Shown here piece after piece: positions 23,821 to 34,892 of a stretch of DNA of 64,000 bases. The notes beneath the pieces were generated by a model. That model saw only the letters and a list, made by a program, of their open reading frames with translations. It searched no databases and was not told where the DNA came from. This stretch comes from Endothia cerciana (Eukaryota > Ascomycota > Sordariomycetes > Diaporthales > Cryphonectriaceae), in the NCBI GenBank assembly GCA_026119935.1, contig JALRMH010000022.1, positions 434,001-498,000 on the forward strand, read 5' to 3'. Both the position numbers and the translations under genes were made by a program. The first letter of the stretch is position 1; each line of letters begins with the position of its first letter.

Positions 23821-24390
23821 TCAAATGGGCAACTTGCCAGCCTTCTGCGCGGTCCACGTTGCAATGAGATCCATCAATGGCGGCGAAAGTGCATCATACG
23901 TCGGCAGTCCTTTCTTCTCAAGGCTCCCACGCACTTCATCCATCTTCTTGGGATCGTATCCCTGCTCAATAATAGAGCTCACGAACGCCGCAAATTGCGG
24001 CTCCTGCCACCCCTTCTCCTTGGACAGCTCAACATGGACAAAGTCGAGTCCCTTGAACGGGTGATCGACCTCGATACGCCCAAACATATGCACGCCGCAC
24101 TCCTGGCAGGCGTTGCGCTGGATCGTCGCGCTGCTGTCCACGACGTGCAGTTTGTTCTGCCCGCTGGTGACCTTGAGCTTGTCACGCGGGACGACGGCCA
24201 CGACGCTGAAGAGGGAGCCCTTGGGTTTCCAGCATTTGCTGCACCCGCAGGCGTGGTTGTGCGCGACGTTGGAGGACAGGGTGACCTCAACGGGGTCGCT
24301 AGAGCATTTGCAGTAGAGTTTGCCGCCGGAGAAATTGGGATCGCCCTTGGTGATGCCGTTGTCAATGAGTGGGTGCAGAGATGGAGCCAT
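23821..24390 (-). CDS. GFA-family zinc protein (S-(hydroxymethyl)glutathione synthase-like)
   Basis: 189 aa, single exon, start MAPSLHPLIDNGITKGDPNF. The length and zinc-binding pattern fit the glutathione-dependent formaldehyde-activating enzyme (Gfa) family: KLYCKC, then HNHACGCSKC, then RNACQECGVHMFGRI. The conserved KGLDFVHVEL and GWQEPQFAAFVSSIIEQG segments are those of fungal Gfa proteins close to this length. The bacterial prototype was proposed to speed formation of S-hydroxymethylglutathione from formaldehyde and glutathione, the first step of formaldehyde detoxification; that catalytic role is debated, so function in this fungus is inferred. Probably cytosolic. Transcribed divergently from the FAD monooxygenase, across 1.3 kb. 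Confidence 0.9.
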   Translation of the reverse strand: MAPSLHPLIDNGITKGDPNFSGGKLYCKCSSDPVEVTLSSNVAHNHACGCSKCWKPKGSLFSVVAVVPRDKLKVTSGQNKLHVVDSSATIQRNACQECGVHMFGRIEVDHPFKGLDFVHVELSKEKGWQEPQFAAFVSSIIEQGYDPKKMDEVRGSLEKKGLPTYDALSPPLMDLIATWTAQKAGKLPI

Positions 24391-25666
24391 TTTGGTGATG
24401 TTTTTCCTTTTTTCGAGACGAACCGAGGATATCGAAGGTTACGAGCGAGATGGAAGACAGTCTCGATGAGGGCCACCCCTCTCTCCCCTCCTGCAGGGCA
24501 GAGACGATCTCTTAAGAGGAGTGGCAGGTTTGGGTACCCCTCAACGATGCGACCAACTACCGAAGCTTGATCCACGATCTGCTGCTCGGCATTCGGTATC
24601 CTCTCTATGTCCCCAAGAAAGCATCTCCGACGCTTCTGGCACTGGCCGCCCTGCATCGCACCATGTTGGTCTCGTCGTTTTCCCGAATGCCGAGGCATTC
24701 CCCTTGACAGGACAGGGTGAGGTCTTGTCTGCGCGGTCCTAGAGATTGTATCAACAGCAGGATATACGGTTGAAGCGGTAGGATAGACCTGGTCGCTGAT
24801 TTTCAACGAAGACATACTATAGTACGTCTTCACGTTAGAGAAACTACCCGTGTTATTGGGACGTCGTCATTTGAGGCCTTCAAATGGAAGATATTGGCAC
24901 AATACATTTCGAAAGGAGCGGTGGTCGGGTAGACTGAGACACGCGGTATATTCGAACTATTTATACATGATAAGCCAGTTTGAGGACCTTGGTGGCCGAG
25001 AAATTGGACCGTTCAACGTTCGCAGAGACTGAAGTGTAGCAGAACCTCGAGGAGTGCATCACTGCCGGTCAGACGTCCTAGTTCAAATTGGTTCGAACGG
25101 CGATCTTTCTCCACCCTTTGCCCAACTACCGCAAGCGTTAAGAGGGAGATGGCGGTCCTGGTCAGCGCCAGCGTGGCACGATTTGTTTGTCGCAGTCAAC
25201 AATCCAATTCAGCAGGGCTCGACATCGACTCTTGATATTGAAACATCGGTCGTTCTGGCGCAGTAGGCCTTGCACGATTCTATCCATGTGACGGCGGGCT
25301 GAATGCCTCCCGAAATTTGTCCGAAGGTCTATCTCGGGTGGCGTGAAAGCTTAAAATAATCACATCCCGAGGCGATCCCGGGTTGGGGACATCCACGGGC
25401 CATTATTCCCACCGTTGCGCCTCCGGCTGTGGAAACGGCAGATCAATACGGCCTAATATTACCAAGCGCATGTGGGGTAGCACTTTGCCATTTGATCAGG
25501 TAGTGGTGAGGCTCCGAGTCCCTCAGGACCTACGATATCGTCGTTGCGTCAGTCACTGGTGCTGTCTTCACCCTGATGCCTTGAGAAGAGATATTCTGCG
25601 ACCTGGTTAGAGCTCAACGTGACGGGGACTTTTCAATATATGCTGTTATAATAGCGCCTCACCAAA
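24391..25666. other. 1.3-kb divergent intergenic region
   Basis: Separates the GFA-family gene (minus) from the FAD monooxygenase (plus) and should hold both promoters. No gene, repeat or clear operator is seen. Confidence 0.45.
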
Positions 25667-27064
25667 ATGAACAATAAAGGCCCAGTGACCAACGGCTCAC
25701 CAGCCCCTTTCCGCATTGCTATCGTGGGTGGTGCTATAGGCGGACTCACAACCGCGCTCTTCCTTGACCACTTCTGCCGCACCACCCCATCCCATCCCCA
25801 TCCCATCTCCATCGCCGTGTACGAACAGGCCTCCGAGTACCGCGAGATTGGCGCGGGCGTCGGGCTGGGCCTCAATGCCGCGAAGCTGATGCACTTGATC
25901 CCCGGCGTGGGTGAGGGCATGAGGGCGATCCAGGGGCGGCCGGACAATAGCTGGTTCACGTTCGTGAGGGGAGATAACGGCAAGCGGGTCACGCATGTGG
26001 ACAGCCCGGTGAAGGATACCGATCGGGTACGGCCGAGCTCGATGGCGCGGAGTGAGTTCCTAGAGGTGTTGTTGGGGATCATCAGGGAAAGGGACATTGC
26101 AAGGCTACACACGAAGAAGAAGTTTTCTTCCTGCAGGGCATGAAGTCTTCCTCCCGAGCAAGGGTTGCGGGCGTCTGGCTGACGCTCTGTCTAGGACCTA
26201 GGTGAGAAGGGCGTTCTGATCACGTTCGCCGACGAGACAACCGCTGAGGCAGACCTCCTCATCGGCAGCGACGGCATCCACTCTGAAGTGCGCAAGCAAT
26301 TCATCACCGGCAAGGCCCTGTACAGCGGCAAGATCGCCTACCGCGGGGTCGTGCCCATCTCCCAGCTGCCCCACGACACGTGGCCCGGGAGGTCGTCGTC
26401 CGGCGAGATCAATTATGCGGTAATATGGCTCGCGCGCCACAAGCACTTCCTGGTATTCCCGATCAGCAAGACCAAGTGTCTCAACATCGTCGCTTTCATC
26501 TCGAAGGGCGAGGAGGAGATCCCGGACCTGCGGGAGAGCTGGACGAGCACGTGCGATCGGAGCGAGCTGGAGGAAGATTTCAAGGACTGCGAGGAGACTG
26601 TGCAGAAGGTGATTCAGCTGATGCCGGAGAGGCCTTCGAAGTGGAGGATAAATGACCACGAGCCGGTGTCCCAGTGGCACTTCCTCGAGGGCAAGGTCGC
26701 GCTGGTGGGCGACGCCTGTCATGCGACCACGCCGCACCAGGGTGCTGGAGCTGGGCAGGCGATCGAGGACGGGTATATACTTTCGAAGGCGCTGGCGGAT
26801 TGGCTGTCAAGCGGGAGAGAAGCGCCGCTAGGGAAGTGGATGGAGTTATACCAGCGGATACGGCTGCCAAGGGCGCAGAAGGTTGTGGCCACGAGCCGGC
26901 AGGCGGGTGAACTGTACGAATTCGAGTCGCCAGATCTGAAAGATTTGTCGTATGACGAGGCTGAGCCGATCCTGGCTGACAGGTTGCAGGGTTGGATGAG
27001 ATGGATATGGGCGGAAGACCTCGATTCTTTATATGATAAGCAAAGAGAAGAAGCAGGCTTATGA
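25667..27064 (+). CDS. FAD-dependent monooxygenase (salicylate hydroxylase-like)
   Basis: Predicted 446 aa from exons 25667-26137 and 26195-27064. The N-terminal dinucleotide fold shows FRIAIVGGAIGGLTTAL (about 15-31) with the EQASEYREIGAGVGLGLNA segment; a second FAD motif, DLLIGSDGIHS, lies just after the join; the third, ALVGDACHATTPHQGAGAGQ, at about 325-345 binds the ribityl/pyrophosphate. This is the class A flavoprotein hydroxylase layout. The 57-nt intron begins GC rather than GT (26138) and ends TCTAG with a CTGAC branch site 11 nt upstream; no GT donor in the region keeps the frame. Substrate unknown; relatives hydroxylate salicylate or other phenolic acids using NAD(P)H. Ends 112 bp from the convergent glycosylase gene. 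Confidence 0.9.
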
Positions 27065-27176
27065 GGACGCCACTAGAGCCCATCTAGGTATTGAGCAATG
27101 TGAGAGCGTTAAGCCTGAACATTTGCTGCTGGGTGCTCGAACACGCGCTTGTTCAAGTGCAGTGTCTGAGCATCCC

Positions 27177-28298
27177 TCACTCGGAGTCTTCCTCCTTGAC
27201 CGCGGCCTCCTCCTCCTTCACATCCTGCCCAGCCTCACCCTGCAACTTGCTCTTCCTAAACGCCTTTCTCAACTCACAGTTCCCTAAGTTCCTCCCGCCG
27301 GCTTTACACTCGTCACACTTCTTCCCATGGTTGACCAACAGGATGTGTAGTCCAAACTTATCCTCATCCGGAATCCTCGCATCCAGATGCTGATGCGTCT
27401 CGTCCCGACTCGCCTTTGCGGGCCTCCACCCGAGCAAACCCGTGATGCGATGCACATGCGTGTCGACCGCGAAGCTCTCCCTGCGCAGACAGAACAACAA
27501 CACACAGCTGGCCGTCTTCGGCCCGACCCCCTGAAAGCTCAACATCTCCGTCATGGCCTCCTCACTCGTCGCATCGTGCAGGTGGTCGAGGCTGTAGCTC
27601 CCGTAGCGCTCGTGGACCTGCTCCAGGATGCTGATAATCACCTTGCTCTTCACCGCGCTCAGCCCGCCGCACTTGATCGCCTCCTGCAGCCTCTCCCTCC
27701 CTCCCTCGACGATGGCATCCCACTTGTCGCTCCGCCCGTAGGCCTCATCCATGCTCTGCTTCGCGCGGGTGCTGTTCTTGTCACTCGTGTTCTGTGACAG
27801 GATCGTCCGCACCAGGGCGTCCAGCACAGACGGCGAGTCGCCGCACCCGGCACGCTCGGAGGGCGCGACGACCTTGTCGGGCCGCCTGCGCTCTCCATGT
27901 AGGGAGGCGAGGATCTTGTGCGCGAGCTTGCACTCCTCGGGCGTGGGGTGGGCGAAGTCCGGGAAAGGGGAGGCGTTCGCGTAGGCCGCGTAGGCCTTGA
28001 GCTTCTTGTCCCTCAGGTCGGCGGGGCCGGCGGTCTTCTTCTTCTTGCCGGCGCTGTTCTGCTTCCCGGGCGATGGGGAGGCATCTAGCTCCCGCTTGGG
28101 TCTCTTGGGCGTCTCACCCTCAGCTTTGGGCGCCGCGCGCTTGCGCGGGGTTGTCTCCGGTGAGCCCTGGGGCTCGTCCTTGACTTGAGGTGAGGGCTGG
28201 GCCTCGGCCTTTGTTCGGACCGCTCGCCGCGGGGTCGATCTCGTCGGTGCCGTCCTGGCTGCTGCGCGGGTGCTCCTGGCCATTATGCTGCAAATCAT
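27177..28298 (-). CDS. HhH-GPD base-excision DNA glycosylase, endonuclease III-like
   Basis: 373 aa from the first ATG; the ATG at 28283 (MARSTRAAART) is an equally good start. Residues 1-100 are basic, Lys/Pro/Ser-rich and probably disordered, with nuclear-signal-like KRPKRE and GKKKKT. The glycosylase domain has VRTILSQNTSDKNS, the helix-hairpin-helix LSFQGVGPKTASCVLLF with the lysine position of bifunctional enzymes (about 260), and the catalytic Asp in FAVDTHVHRITGLLGW (about 277). The C-terminal cysteines read C-x2-C-x9-C, not the C-x6-C-x2-C-x5-C iron-sulphur pattern of endonuclease III, so cluster binding is doubtful. Role: removal of damaged bases in nuclear DNA. The acidic tail repeats KEEE-type motifs. 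No introns. Confidence 0.9.
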   Translation of the reverse strand: MICSIMARSTRAAARTAPTRSTPRRAVRTKAEAQPSPQVKDEPQGSPETTPRKRAAPKAEGETPKRPKRELDASPSPGKQNSAGKKKKTAGPADLRDKKLKAYAAYANASPFPDFAHPTPEECKLAHKILASLHGERRRPDKVVAPSERAGCGDSPSVLDALVRTILSQNTSDKNSTRAKQSMDEAYGRSDKWDAIVEGGRERLQEAIKCGGLSAVKSKVIISILEQVHERYGSYSLDHLHDATSEEAMTEMLSFQGVGPKTASCVLLFCLRRESFAVDTHVHRITGLLGWRPAKASRDETHQHLDARIPDEDKFGLHILLVNHGKKCDECKAGGRNLGNCELRKAFRKSKLQGEAGQDVKEEEAAVKEEDSE

Positions 28299-29487
28299 AC
28301 AAAAGATAGGCTGGATGAGGGTGGTAGAACCGCGCCTCGGCTCGGTCGTAAAAGCGAGGACAGGTGGGCTTCAATTTGCGACGTGACACTGAAGCGCGTC
28401 TGAGTGGTGATGTCACCAGATTTCAGCACCCTTTTCTCTCACTTACAGGGGCCGCCAGCCGACCTTTAGCGCTGAGCTGTCCTTTGGAGCCCCTGAACCA
28501 GCAGTTGGCAGCCGGGGCTGCGAACCTGACATCACCTAGGCAATTGGATTCCCCATCTATTCTGAGCCCATTCAAGGGCAGCAATCACTATATCTCTTAA
28601 CAGTCCGTATTTTAGACCTTCTATCTGAGGCCTGTGCTCTTAAGTTACAAGTACTGAACATCCAGCTACGTGTCGGATGACACCTGGCTCTCGAGGTCTG
28701 TGAGCGGATCCGCTGCGATCAGGGGACACGACAGCCGGCGGTCAGAATCGTGATGCAGTACTCGTAATAACCCACCGGGAAAAAGTCAACATTGAATAGG
28801 CGGTCCTATCGCGGAAGGTTTTTATATTCTAGACATAGTATCTTGCCGTTGCTTGAGTAAGCCAGGCTATAGTGCCAGATGAAGCCCGCTGCGATAACAA
28901 CTTCGACGAAACAAAGCAAAGATTCTCGCATACTTGATACAGGCGCAGTCCGTTTACTACAGTATATCGATCATGGATACCTTATAGATTCTCTGTCAGA
29001 TAGGTGACCTTCGCATTTGGATAAATAGATTGATACCGTGACCCCCTGTCCGCAGGTCCCCTGTGCTCACGGTAGCAGGTTTATATTTGAGATCGCTCGC
29101 TACGATCATCTCAATGAGGCTTAACGACGACCTGAGAACTCCAAAGCACGCCTTCAAGAGAAACTCCAGAGCCTCATAGCTTTATGTTTGTATGCTTTAC
29201 TGAGGGTGACACCACCAACGCTTCGAGGACTCGAGTCGTGAATGGTAAAATCCAATACAGATGCGGTGCGGCCCAGAGGACGGAGGCAACTTAGGTGATC
29301 GAAATGAATTGAAGGATAATAGCACATGTTCTGCTTGTATAATAATCATCCAATGTACACTCTTCCTGGTCTAACGTTGCCCCTCATCGCGGTGAGGGGC
29401 CAGAGAAGCTCCGCTCCCAGTTCTGTCACGCGCGGGATATTCAAACCTACTCCAAACTCCGGAGTGGCTGAGAGCCAGTCCGTCATC
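28299..29487. other. 1.2-kb intergenic region
   Basis: Upstream of the glycosylase (minus) and downstream of the RNase T2 gene (minus). No gene recognised; AT content rises after 28.6 kb. Confidence 0.45.
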
Positions 29488-31839
29488 TTACAGAGCAGAC
29501 CACTGGAAGGTGACCTCATAATCGCCATAGTCGGTCCAGATATAGGCCTCGTCATCTCCACTGGGAATTTCGTTGGAGTAGAAAGTCGTGGCACCGTTGT
29601 ACGCAAGGTAGCCATCGACAGCCTGCACAAACGCGCTGTCAGCCCAGCTCAAGCTGTGGAGAATGGGTATTGTGAAACAAAAGAAAAAAAATTAATAGAG
29701 AAAGGAAAGGAAAATCTGGCTCACCGTGAACGTGGTTGAAGTGGCTCCGGACGCGCATTCAAGCTCGTTGTCGCTAACTCCACAGTCGCCCTTGGACGAG
29801 GTCATGGTGAAACCGCTGCCTGCACAGATTTCTTAGCTATCATAATAATAATAATAAATAGTAGAATAAGAGAATAAAAAAAAATCTCATTTGGTTGAAC
29901 TCAACGCACCAGAGGTGGTAGCATCGTATGTAGCACAAGTGCCGGTCGTGTACCAATATCCCTCGCTGATCAGGCAGCCATTCTGCTCGCCATTATAGTA
30001 TGCGTACCAGTATCCTTTTCCCGAGACCGAGCTGCCGGTAGCACCGCTCGAGGACGAAGTCGTTGTGGCGGTCGCAGTGGTTGTCTTGCCTGGCAGGGTG
30101 ATTCTGCGGTGCGTCAGAAGTCCGATTTGGTACCAGCTCTCACGGACCTTGCTGGGTAGCCGGCCAGAACTCCGTTTGAGAGAAGTAACTTACTTCCGGC
30201 TAGTCGTCGAAGACGAGGTGGTCGCACTCGAGGTGGCAGCGGTCGTCGTGGCCTATTGTTGTGCGGTACGTTAGGAACAGCGAACTGGAGTTCTTCAGGA
30301 GGAGATTCCAGTCCGGACACGTACAGTCTCCCCGGCAGTAGTCGGCAGCGGCACCGAGGTAGCCGTGGTGGTAGGAGCTATCAACAGCATTGCATCAGCC
30401 AACTGTTTCTTTCAAAGCTTGCAATTACAACTTGGGGTCACGCGTTGGACTTACTCGTTGTAGCCACCGTAGTGGTCGCACCAGACTTGATGGGGTATTT
30501 GATACCGCTGTCAGCGTTGTGAGTTAGCACTCAAGCATACTTGAAAGGGCACGGGAAAAGCTCGCCAGAGACTGACCTGCTAGGGCAGGTAGAGTCCTCG
30601 CCGACAACAGCAGCAGGGACGAAATCCTGGTTTATCAGGGGCCCGTTGACGAAGAAACCGTAGTAGATCTCGGAGATGGTATCATCATCGCAGAGAATAA
30701 CGGGATCTTGACCGAACTGGGCGGAGATCGCGGCAAGGATCTCCTTCGAGGTGTAAGTAGCCGAGTTCGAGGGGACAATTCCAGCCGCGTAGAGAGTCTG
30801 CAATAACATATCAGTACATACTAGCAAGTGAGGCTTGGGTAAGTGCCAATTTGGACTCAAGTTGTGCCAGTCTTGGCCCGGGCTGATCGTGTGAACACAA
30901 GTCCCCATGCGAAGGACGTACCTCGTATGTGTTCTAAGAGCAGGTTGGTCAGTACAGGATGATCCCTCTGGTCAGGAGTCTAGAAGCTGCACGTTGGACA
31001 TACCAGGGTCTGGAACAAGTTCACAACGATCTGGAAGAAGTCGACAGCTTCGATACCAGTTTCGTAATCAGTGTAGCAAGACGGGTCAAGGGTGCTGATG
31101 CAAGTTCCGTGCTCGGCCCACTCAGACTCCCAGAACGCCTCATTCGACTCGTCGTCGCTGTTCCAGTAGGTGTTCATGAAGTCCAACAGCTCGGTAGTCC
31201 CGTACTTCTCGATCAGTGTAGTGATGTCCGTGTACTCACGGGACGCATCGCAGTCCTCTTGGTAGTCACCAGTACATTCATCGGGCCAGAGACCGTGAAT
31301 ACCCCATGAGTCAGCAGGGCCTGTGTGGGTGATCAGCCCTGTATTCAATACCTGCCGCCTAGAGGACTGCATGGCTTTAAGATGGGCAGGCTGCAGGAAT
31401 GGATGTTCCTTCAGGGGGGGCCTTGTAAACGCATCCTCAAGCAAATAAAAAATTGGAAAAGATTACCCTCAACCCTGGCATGAAGTCAGTCGAAGCATTA
31501 ACAATGAATGAAGGAGATTTGAGAATAGCCTCCCAAATTTGTTACCGGTCGAGAGTCTCCGACTCAGTCATTAAAGGGTGAGGCGCCCGGGGAGAGGGGC
31601 GGTTGGGTGGAAACAGAATTCACATACGGATCCGTATCCCAGAACTGAACCTGGAGCAGTTGTCCACCAGGTCGGTTCACGCAACAGGTGCTGGTGAGGT
31701 CGGCTTCGGCAGAGCAACTCTCGACGACCGTCGCACAGGTAGATTGCCGCTTGTTCAGACCGAAGATGGATTCTGCACTGCGAGCGGTGGTCACTGGGAG
31801 AGCCCCGAGGGCAAGCAAGGCGGAGACGACGGAAGCCAT
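29488..31839 (-). CDS. secreted RNase T2 with Thr/Ser linker and C-terminal domain
   Basis: Extracellular endoribonuclease family, about 452 aa. Eleven exons on the minus strand: 31628-31839, 31467-31474 (8 nt), 31004-31320, 30922-30933 (12 nt), 30577-30797, 30455-30507, 30325-30377, 30194-30252, 29910-30103, 29725-29819, 29488-29622; every junction has GT and AG and keeps phase. Signal peptide MASVVSALLALGALPVTTARS. The 8-nt exon yields FWDTDP-VEG-PADSWGIHGLWPD and the 12-nt exon yields NTYE, both matching conserved family positions. CAS I histidine (H82) is present. CAS II reads FWESEWAEHGTC: catalytic H144 is kept, but the usual first His is Ser139 and the usual Lys is Glu143, so activity may be altered. 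The linker (about 215-285) is Thr-rich over four small exons; the C-terminal domain (GKGYWYAYYNG to the end) occurs in fungal relatives. Confidence 0.88.
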
Positions 31840-33209
31840 CTTGGGTTGGCGATTGCGAAGAAGCCTGCGGTGATCGTGGTTCTCGAGTCTCAAGATCGAA
31901 GGGCCATCGTGCATAGACCTGCTTAAGTATGTCTTGGCAAGCAACCTCACCGAAAAGTGAGCTCGATTGAACCCGGAGAGCCGAGTACCCCTGAGAATTG
32001 ATTGTATTGTAACCTACCTAGCATGATTAACCACAGTGGGCCAGCTATCCTGTCGGGCTTCCTTTTCACATTCCAGACTAGCGCAACGTGGGTCCTGGTT
32101 CAACCCGCAATGGCAGGTCTACTGTAGTATAGTGGCTCATTGGCCGCAGGCAAGGTCTTCAGCTGGGTATGGCTTGACGACTCAGCGTGGCCCTCTTGGC
32201 TCTCGTGGCATGGTACCGAAACCTCTGTGGCCGGGACCCAGAGGCGTCGTCTGCTGCAACCTTCCGCTTAAGGCAGCTGAAGAATCGCGTTGCCGCGCCA
32301 CTATTCGTCACTGACGTGCAGGTTTCGATCGCATGTCGGCATTTTTGCCCAGGCAGATTTTTATGGATCCAAATTCCTCGGTCAGAACTCTGGTAAGGAC
32401 GGAAAATGATGCACAGGATGAAGCCGTTGGGTACGTAGATGCATCCACCTGCATGACGGTAGGGAGCTGAGTATGGATGACGCTCATAGCCGGTGATTGA
32501 TTTTTTGGTAGGCCTGGACTTTGCCGGATGCCACTTGCTAGATTGTTAGTTATAATTTTATATTTACTACTAAAGTTAAGGCGTTGGAGAGGTTGGTCGA
32601 AGCGAGAATATGAAATCTGAATTCTATCTAGTGAAACGATATCTTTATTGGGAACTTTTGGGCGGGGGGGGGGGTGGGCTTCCAGAAGTTCCGCTTACTA
32701 CTTCGTCTTTTCTAACAAATGGCTCGTCGAGGGTACGACCTGCCTATATTTAGACTAGGTCCTTCTTTTATTTGAGCTTGATGGTCTTTCAAATTGTTTC
32801 GGGGGAATAGTTTTGACCGCTTGCTCTGTTTCTCCTTAGTTCTCATTCCCTAGTTTTCGATCTTCGCTGCTTGCCTGGGTAAGCACCCCTAGCAGGTTTT
32901 CTCTGATGTCCTTACAATGGGGCTCGATTAGGAGCGTTATAGTCGAGGATCTCTAGAAAGATAAATGAGACTTTTCACATGACAACGAAGCGACGTACGG
33001 CCGCGTGCATAGCTTCACAATTAGAATCAACCCTTATTTGTCAATCGTCAGTATGGCACCGTTTAATTACATCGCTAATGGCCGAGTTGACCCTTCACGA
33101 CCAGTTGGCGTCAGCGCCTGTAACAATAGTGCCGGTGTGAACTGCTCGCAAAGGGCCTCCAATCGATCAGGTATTTACATCAAATTATCTTGCCATTCAA
33201 TTCATCCGT
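31840..33209. other. 1.4-kb intergenic region, AT-rich part
   Basis: 31840-32100 should hold the RNase T2 promoter. 32500-32900 is AT-rich, with a G run at 32662-32672. No gene recognised; a short open frame at 33005-33235 has no family features and overlaps the end of the PQQ-type gene. Confidence 0.4.
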
Positions 33210-34892
33210 TCAGTTGTCAATACCGTAGACATTGAACAGTCCCGGATAGCCACTTGAGGACGTATATCCCGTCCCGAACAGCACGTAATCATCTACTGGC
33301 ACAAGACCTCCTTTTAAGGTGTTACCAAGCGCATATTCGCCAAGAATGCTCCCTGAACCCTTGTCTAGAACTAGCAGACTGCCTGGCGGTACTGGATCCA
33401 CGTAAGGCTCGGTCTGAAACCCAGTGATACCGGTTATCACGATATCGTTCACGACTGTTGGAGGAACATAGCTGCTGGTGTTCGGTGGGGATGGCACTTG
33501 CCATACTATCTTTCCGTCGTTGAGGTTGAGAGACCCAAAGACACTAGTTGAAACGTTGACAGTATCGTTGCTCGAGCCGCTGAGTTGTACGTCGTACTGG
33601 ATGCGCGCGTAGTTGTAGGCAGTGTAGTAGACCGAGGTATCGTCCGCTGCAATGCCCCACATAAATCCTCCTTCAAAAGAGCCGGGTGTCACATTGTTGT
33701 ACCATAGCAAGTCTCCCGTCTCTGCCTTCAGAGCAAAGATCCATCCACTCTTCTGGGCCACGACGACAGTATCGAGGCCGAGGGGCGTATATGCCGAACC
33801 TGGGATGAACGTTGGGGCTATGCCGAAGTCGTAATCATGACCAAGCACCACATCGCAATCCGGTGGCCCGCTGTCAGTGTATCCGAAGTCCGGACTGCAA
33901 CCGGCGGTCCAAACGTCCAAGGCGCCGAGATGTCGGACCCAGTTGACTGCCCCGGTCGCCAGGTCGAGGGCCAGGACAGACTCTTGGTAGACGTCCTGAG
34001 GGAGGCATGGATCAGGGACGTCCTCAGCTGTGTTGTTTCCCGTCGAGATCTGGCACTCGTCCACGGATCCAGGGACGTCGTATGTGTTACCTATGGCAAT
34101 AAAGAGTTGAGACCGGGATACTTGTATGCTGGGCTGGGAACCCCAGATCGACGAGCCGGCCCAGCCGGAGAGGGATTCCGGGATCATCCACTGGGTCCAG
34201 ATGATTGTCAACTTTCCATTCTCGAATGCGATAGCGTTCATTGTTGCCTTGAAGGAGCAGCATTGGTAGTTTGGGTCTACCACCCTCCAACTCTCCTCCG
34301 TACTGGAGACACCGCTGTAGATTGTGCCATTGTAAAATGTAGGAGACGAAGTCAGAACAGCAAAAGGGTGGTCATGCATCGACAGCTGGTCCAATACCTC
34401 GCCAGATGTTACGTTGATCGCCAGCAGTAGACATTTCGCTTGGGTACCAGTATACAGTACGTTGCCATCGATGACCGGAGTAGTACGTGATCCATTGAAA
34501 TTTGCAGAGCCTAGGCCAGTTGCTTTGGGAGAGTTCGCGATGACTTCAGTGAGGTTTGTTTGCCATACCGTCTCGCAATTTGCGTAGTCGAGGGCGACCA
34601 GAAGTCCCGACCAGGTGGGGAAGTAGGCGATTCCGTTCTGGATAAGAGGAGTCGCGCTGACCCCTGGAGAGTAGTCGGTCTGGCATAATGGTTTAAGTGA
34701 GGAGGCCGAGCTCGCATCCACAGAGGAGCCAGTCTCCTGGAACCGATTGTTATAGATGCCGTTGCCCCAACCCAACCATGCCGGTGTCTGCGCCCGACGA
34801 TTGTTCGGTGTGTCTGAGGCGCAAAGCACAGTCAGGGATAGACAGAGCGCGGTTAGAGCGATCATGCGTGTTGAGTGGCGCTTTTCCGACAT
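33210..34892 (-). CDS. secreted PQQ-type beta-propeller protein (quinoprotein dehydrogenase-like)
   Basis: 560 aa, single exon. Start MSEKRHSTRMIALTALCLSL has a basic region then a hydrophobic core ending near LCASDT, a signal peptide; ATG 34865 is an alternative. The body repeats the PQQ-propeller blade pattern: GLLVALDYANCETVWQTNL, LLLAINVTSGEVLDQL, SVLALDLATGAVNWVRHLG, WIFALKAETGDLLWYNNVTP, SLNLNDGKIVWQVP, LLVLDKGSGSILGEYAL. The blade motif A-x-D-x-x-T-G-x-x-x-W is clear in at least four. WLGWGNGIYNNRFQ after the signal matches the start of polyvinyl-alcohol dehydrogenase-like quinoproteins. Many Asn-x-Ser/Thr sites fit secretion. No haem CxxCH motif is present. Whether it binds PQQ or acts on alcohols is inference. 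Confidence 0.85.
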   Translation of the reverse strand: MSEKRHSTRMIALTALCLSLTVLCASDTPNNRRAQTPAWLGWGNGIYNNRFQETGSSVDASSASSLKPLCQTDYSPGVSATPLIQNGIAYFPTWSGLLVALDYANCETVWQTNLTEVIANSPKATGLGSANFNGSRTTPVIDGNVLYTGTQAKCLLLAINVTSGEVLDQLSMHDHPFAVLTSSPTFYNGTIYSGVSSTEESWRVVDPNYQCCSFKATMNAIAFENGKLTIIWTQWMIPESLSGWAGSSIWGSQPSIQVSRSQLFIAIGNTYDVPGSVDECQISTGNNTAEDVPDPCLPQDVYQESVLALDLATGAVNWVRHLGALDVWTAGCSPDFGYTDSGPPDCDVVLGHDYDFGIAPTFIPGSAYTPLGLDTVVVAQKSGWIFALKAETGDLLWYNNVTPGSFEGGFMWGIAADDTSVYYTAYNYARIQYDVQLSGSSNDTVNVSTSVFGSLNLNDGKIVWQVPSPPNTSSYVPPTVVNDIVITGITGFQTEPYVDPVPPGSLLVLDKGSGSILGEYALGNTLKGGLVPVDDYVLFGTGYTSSSGYPGLFNVYGIDN

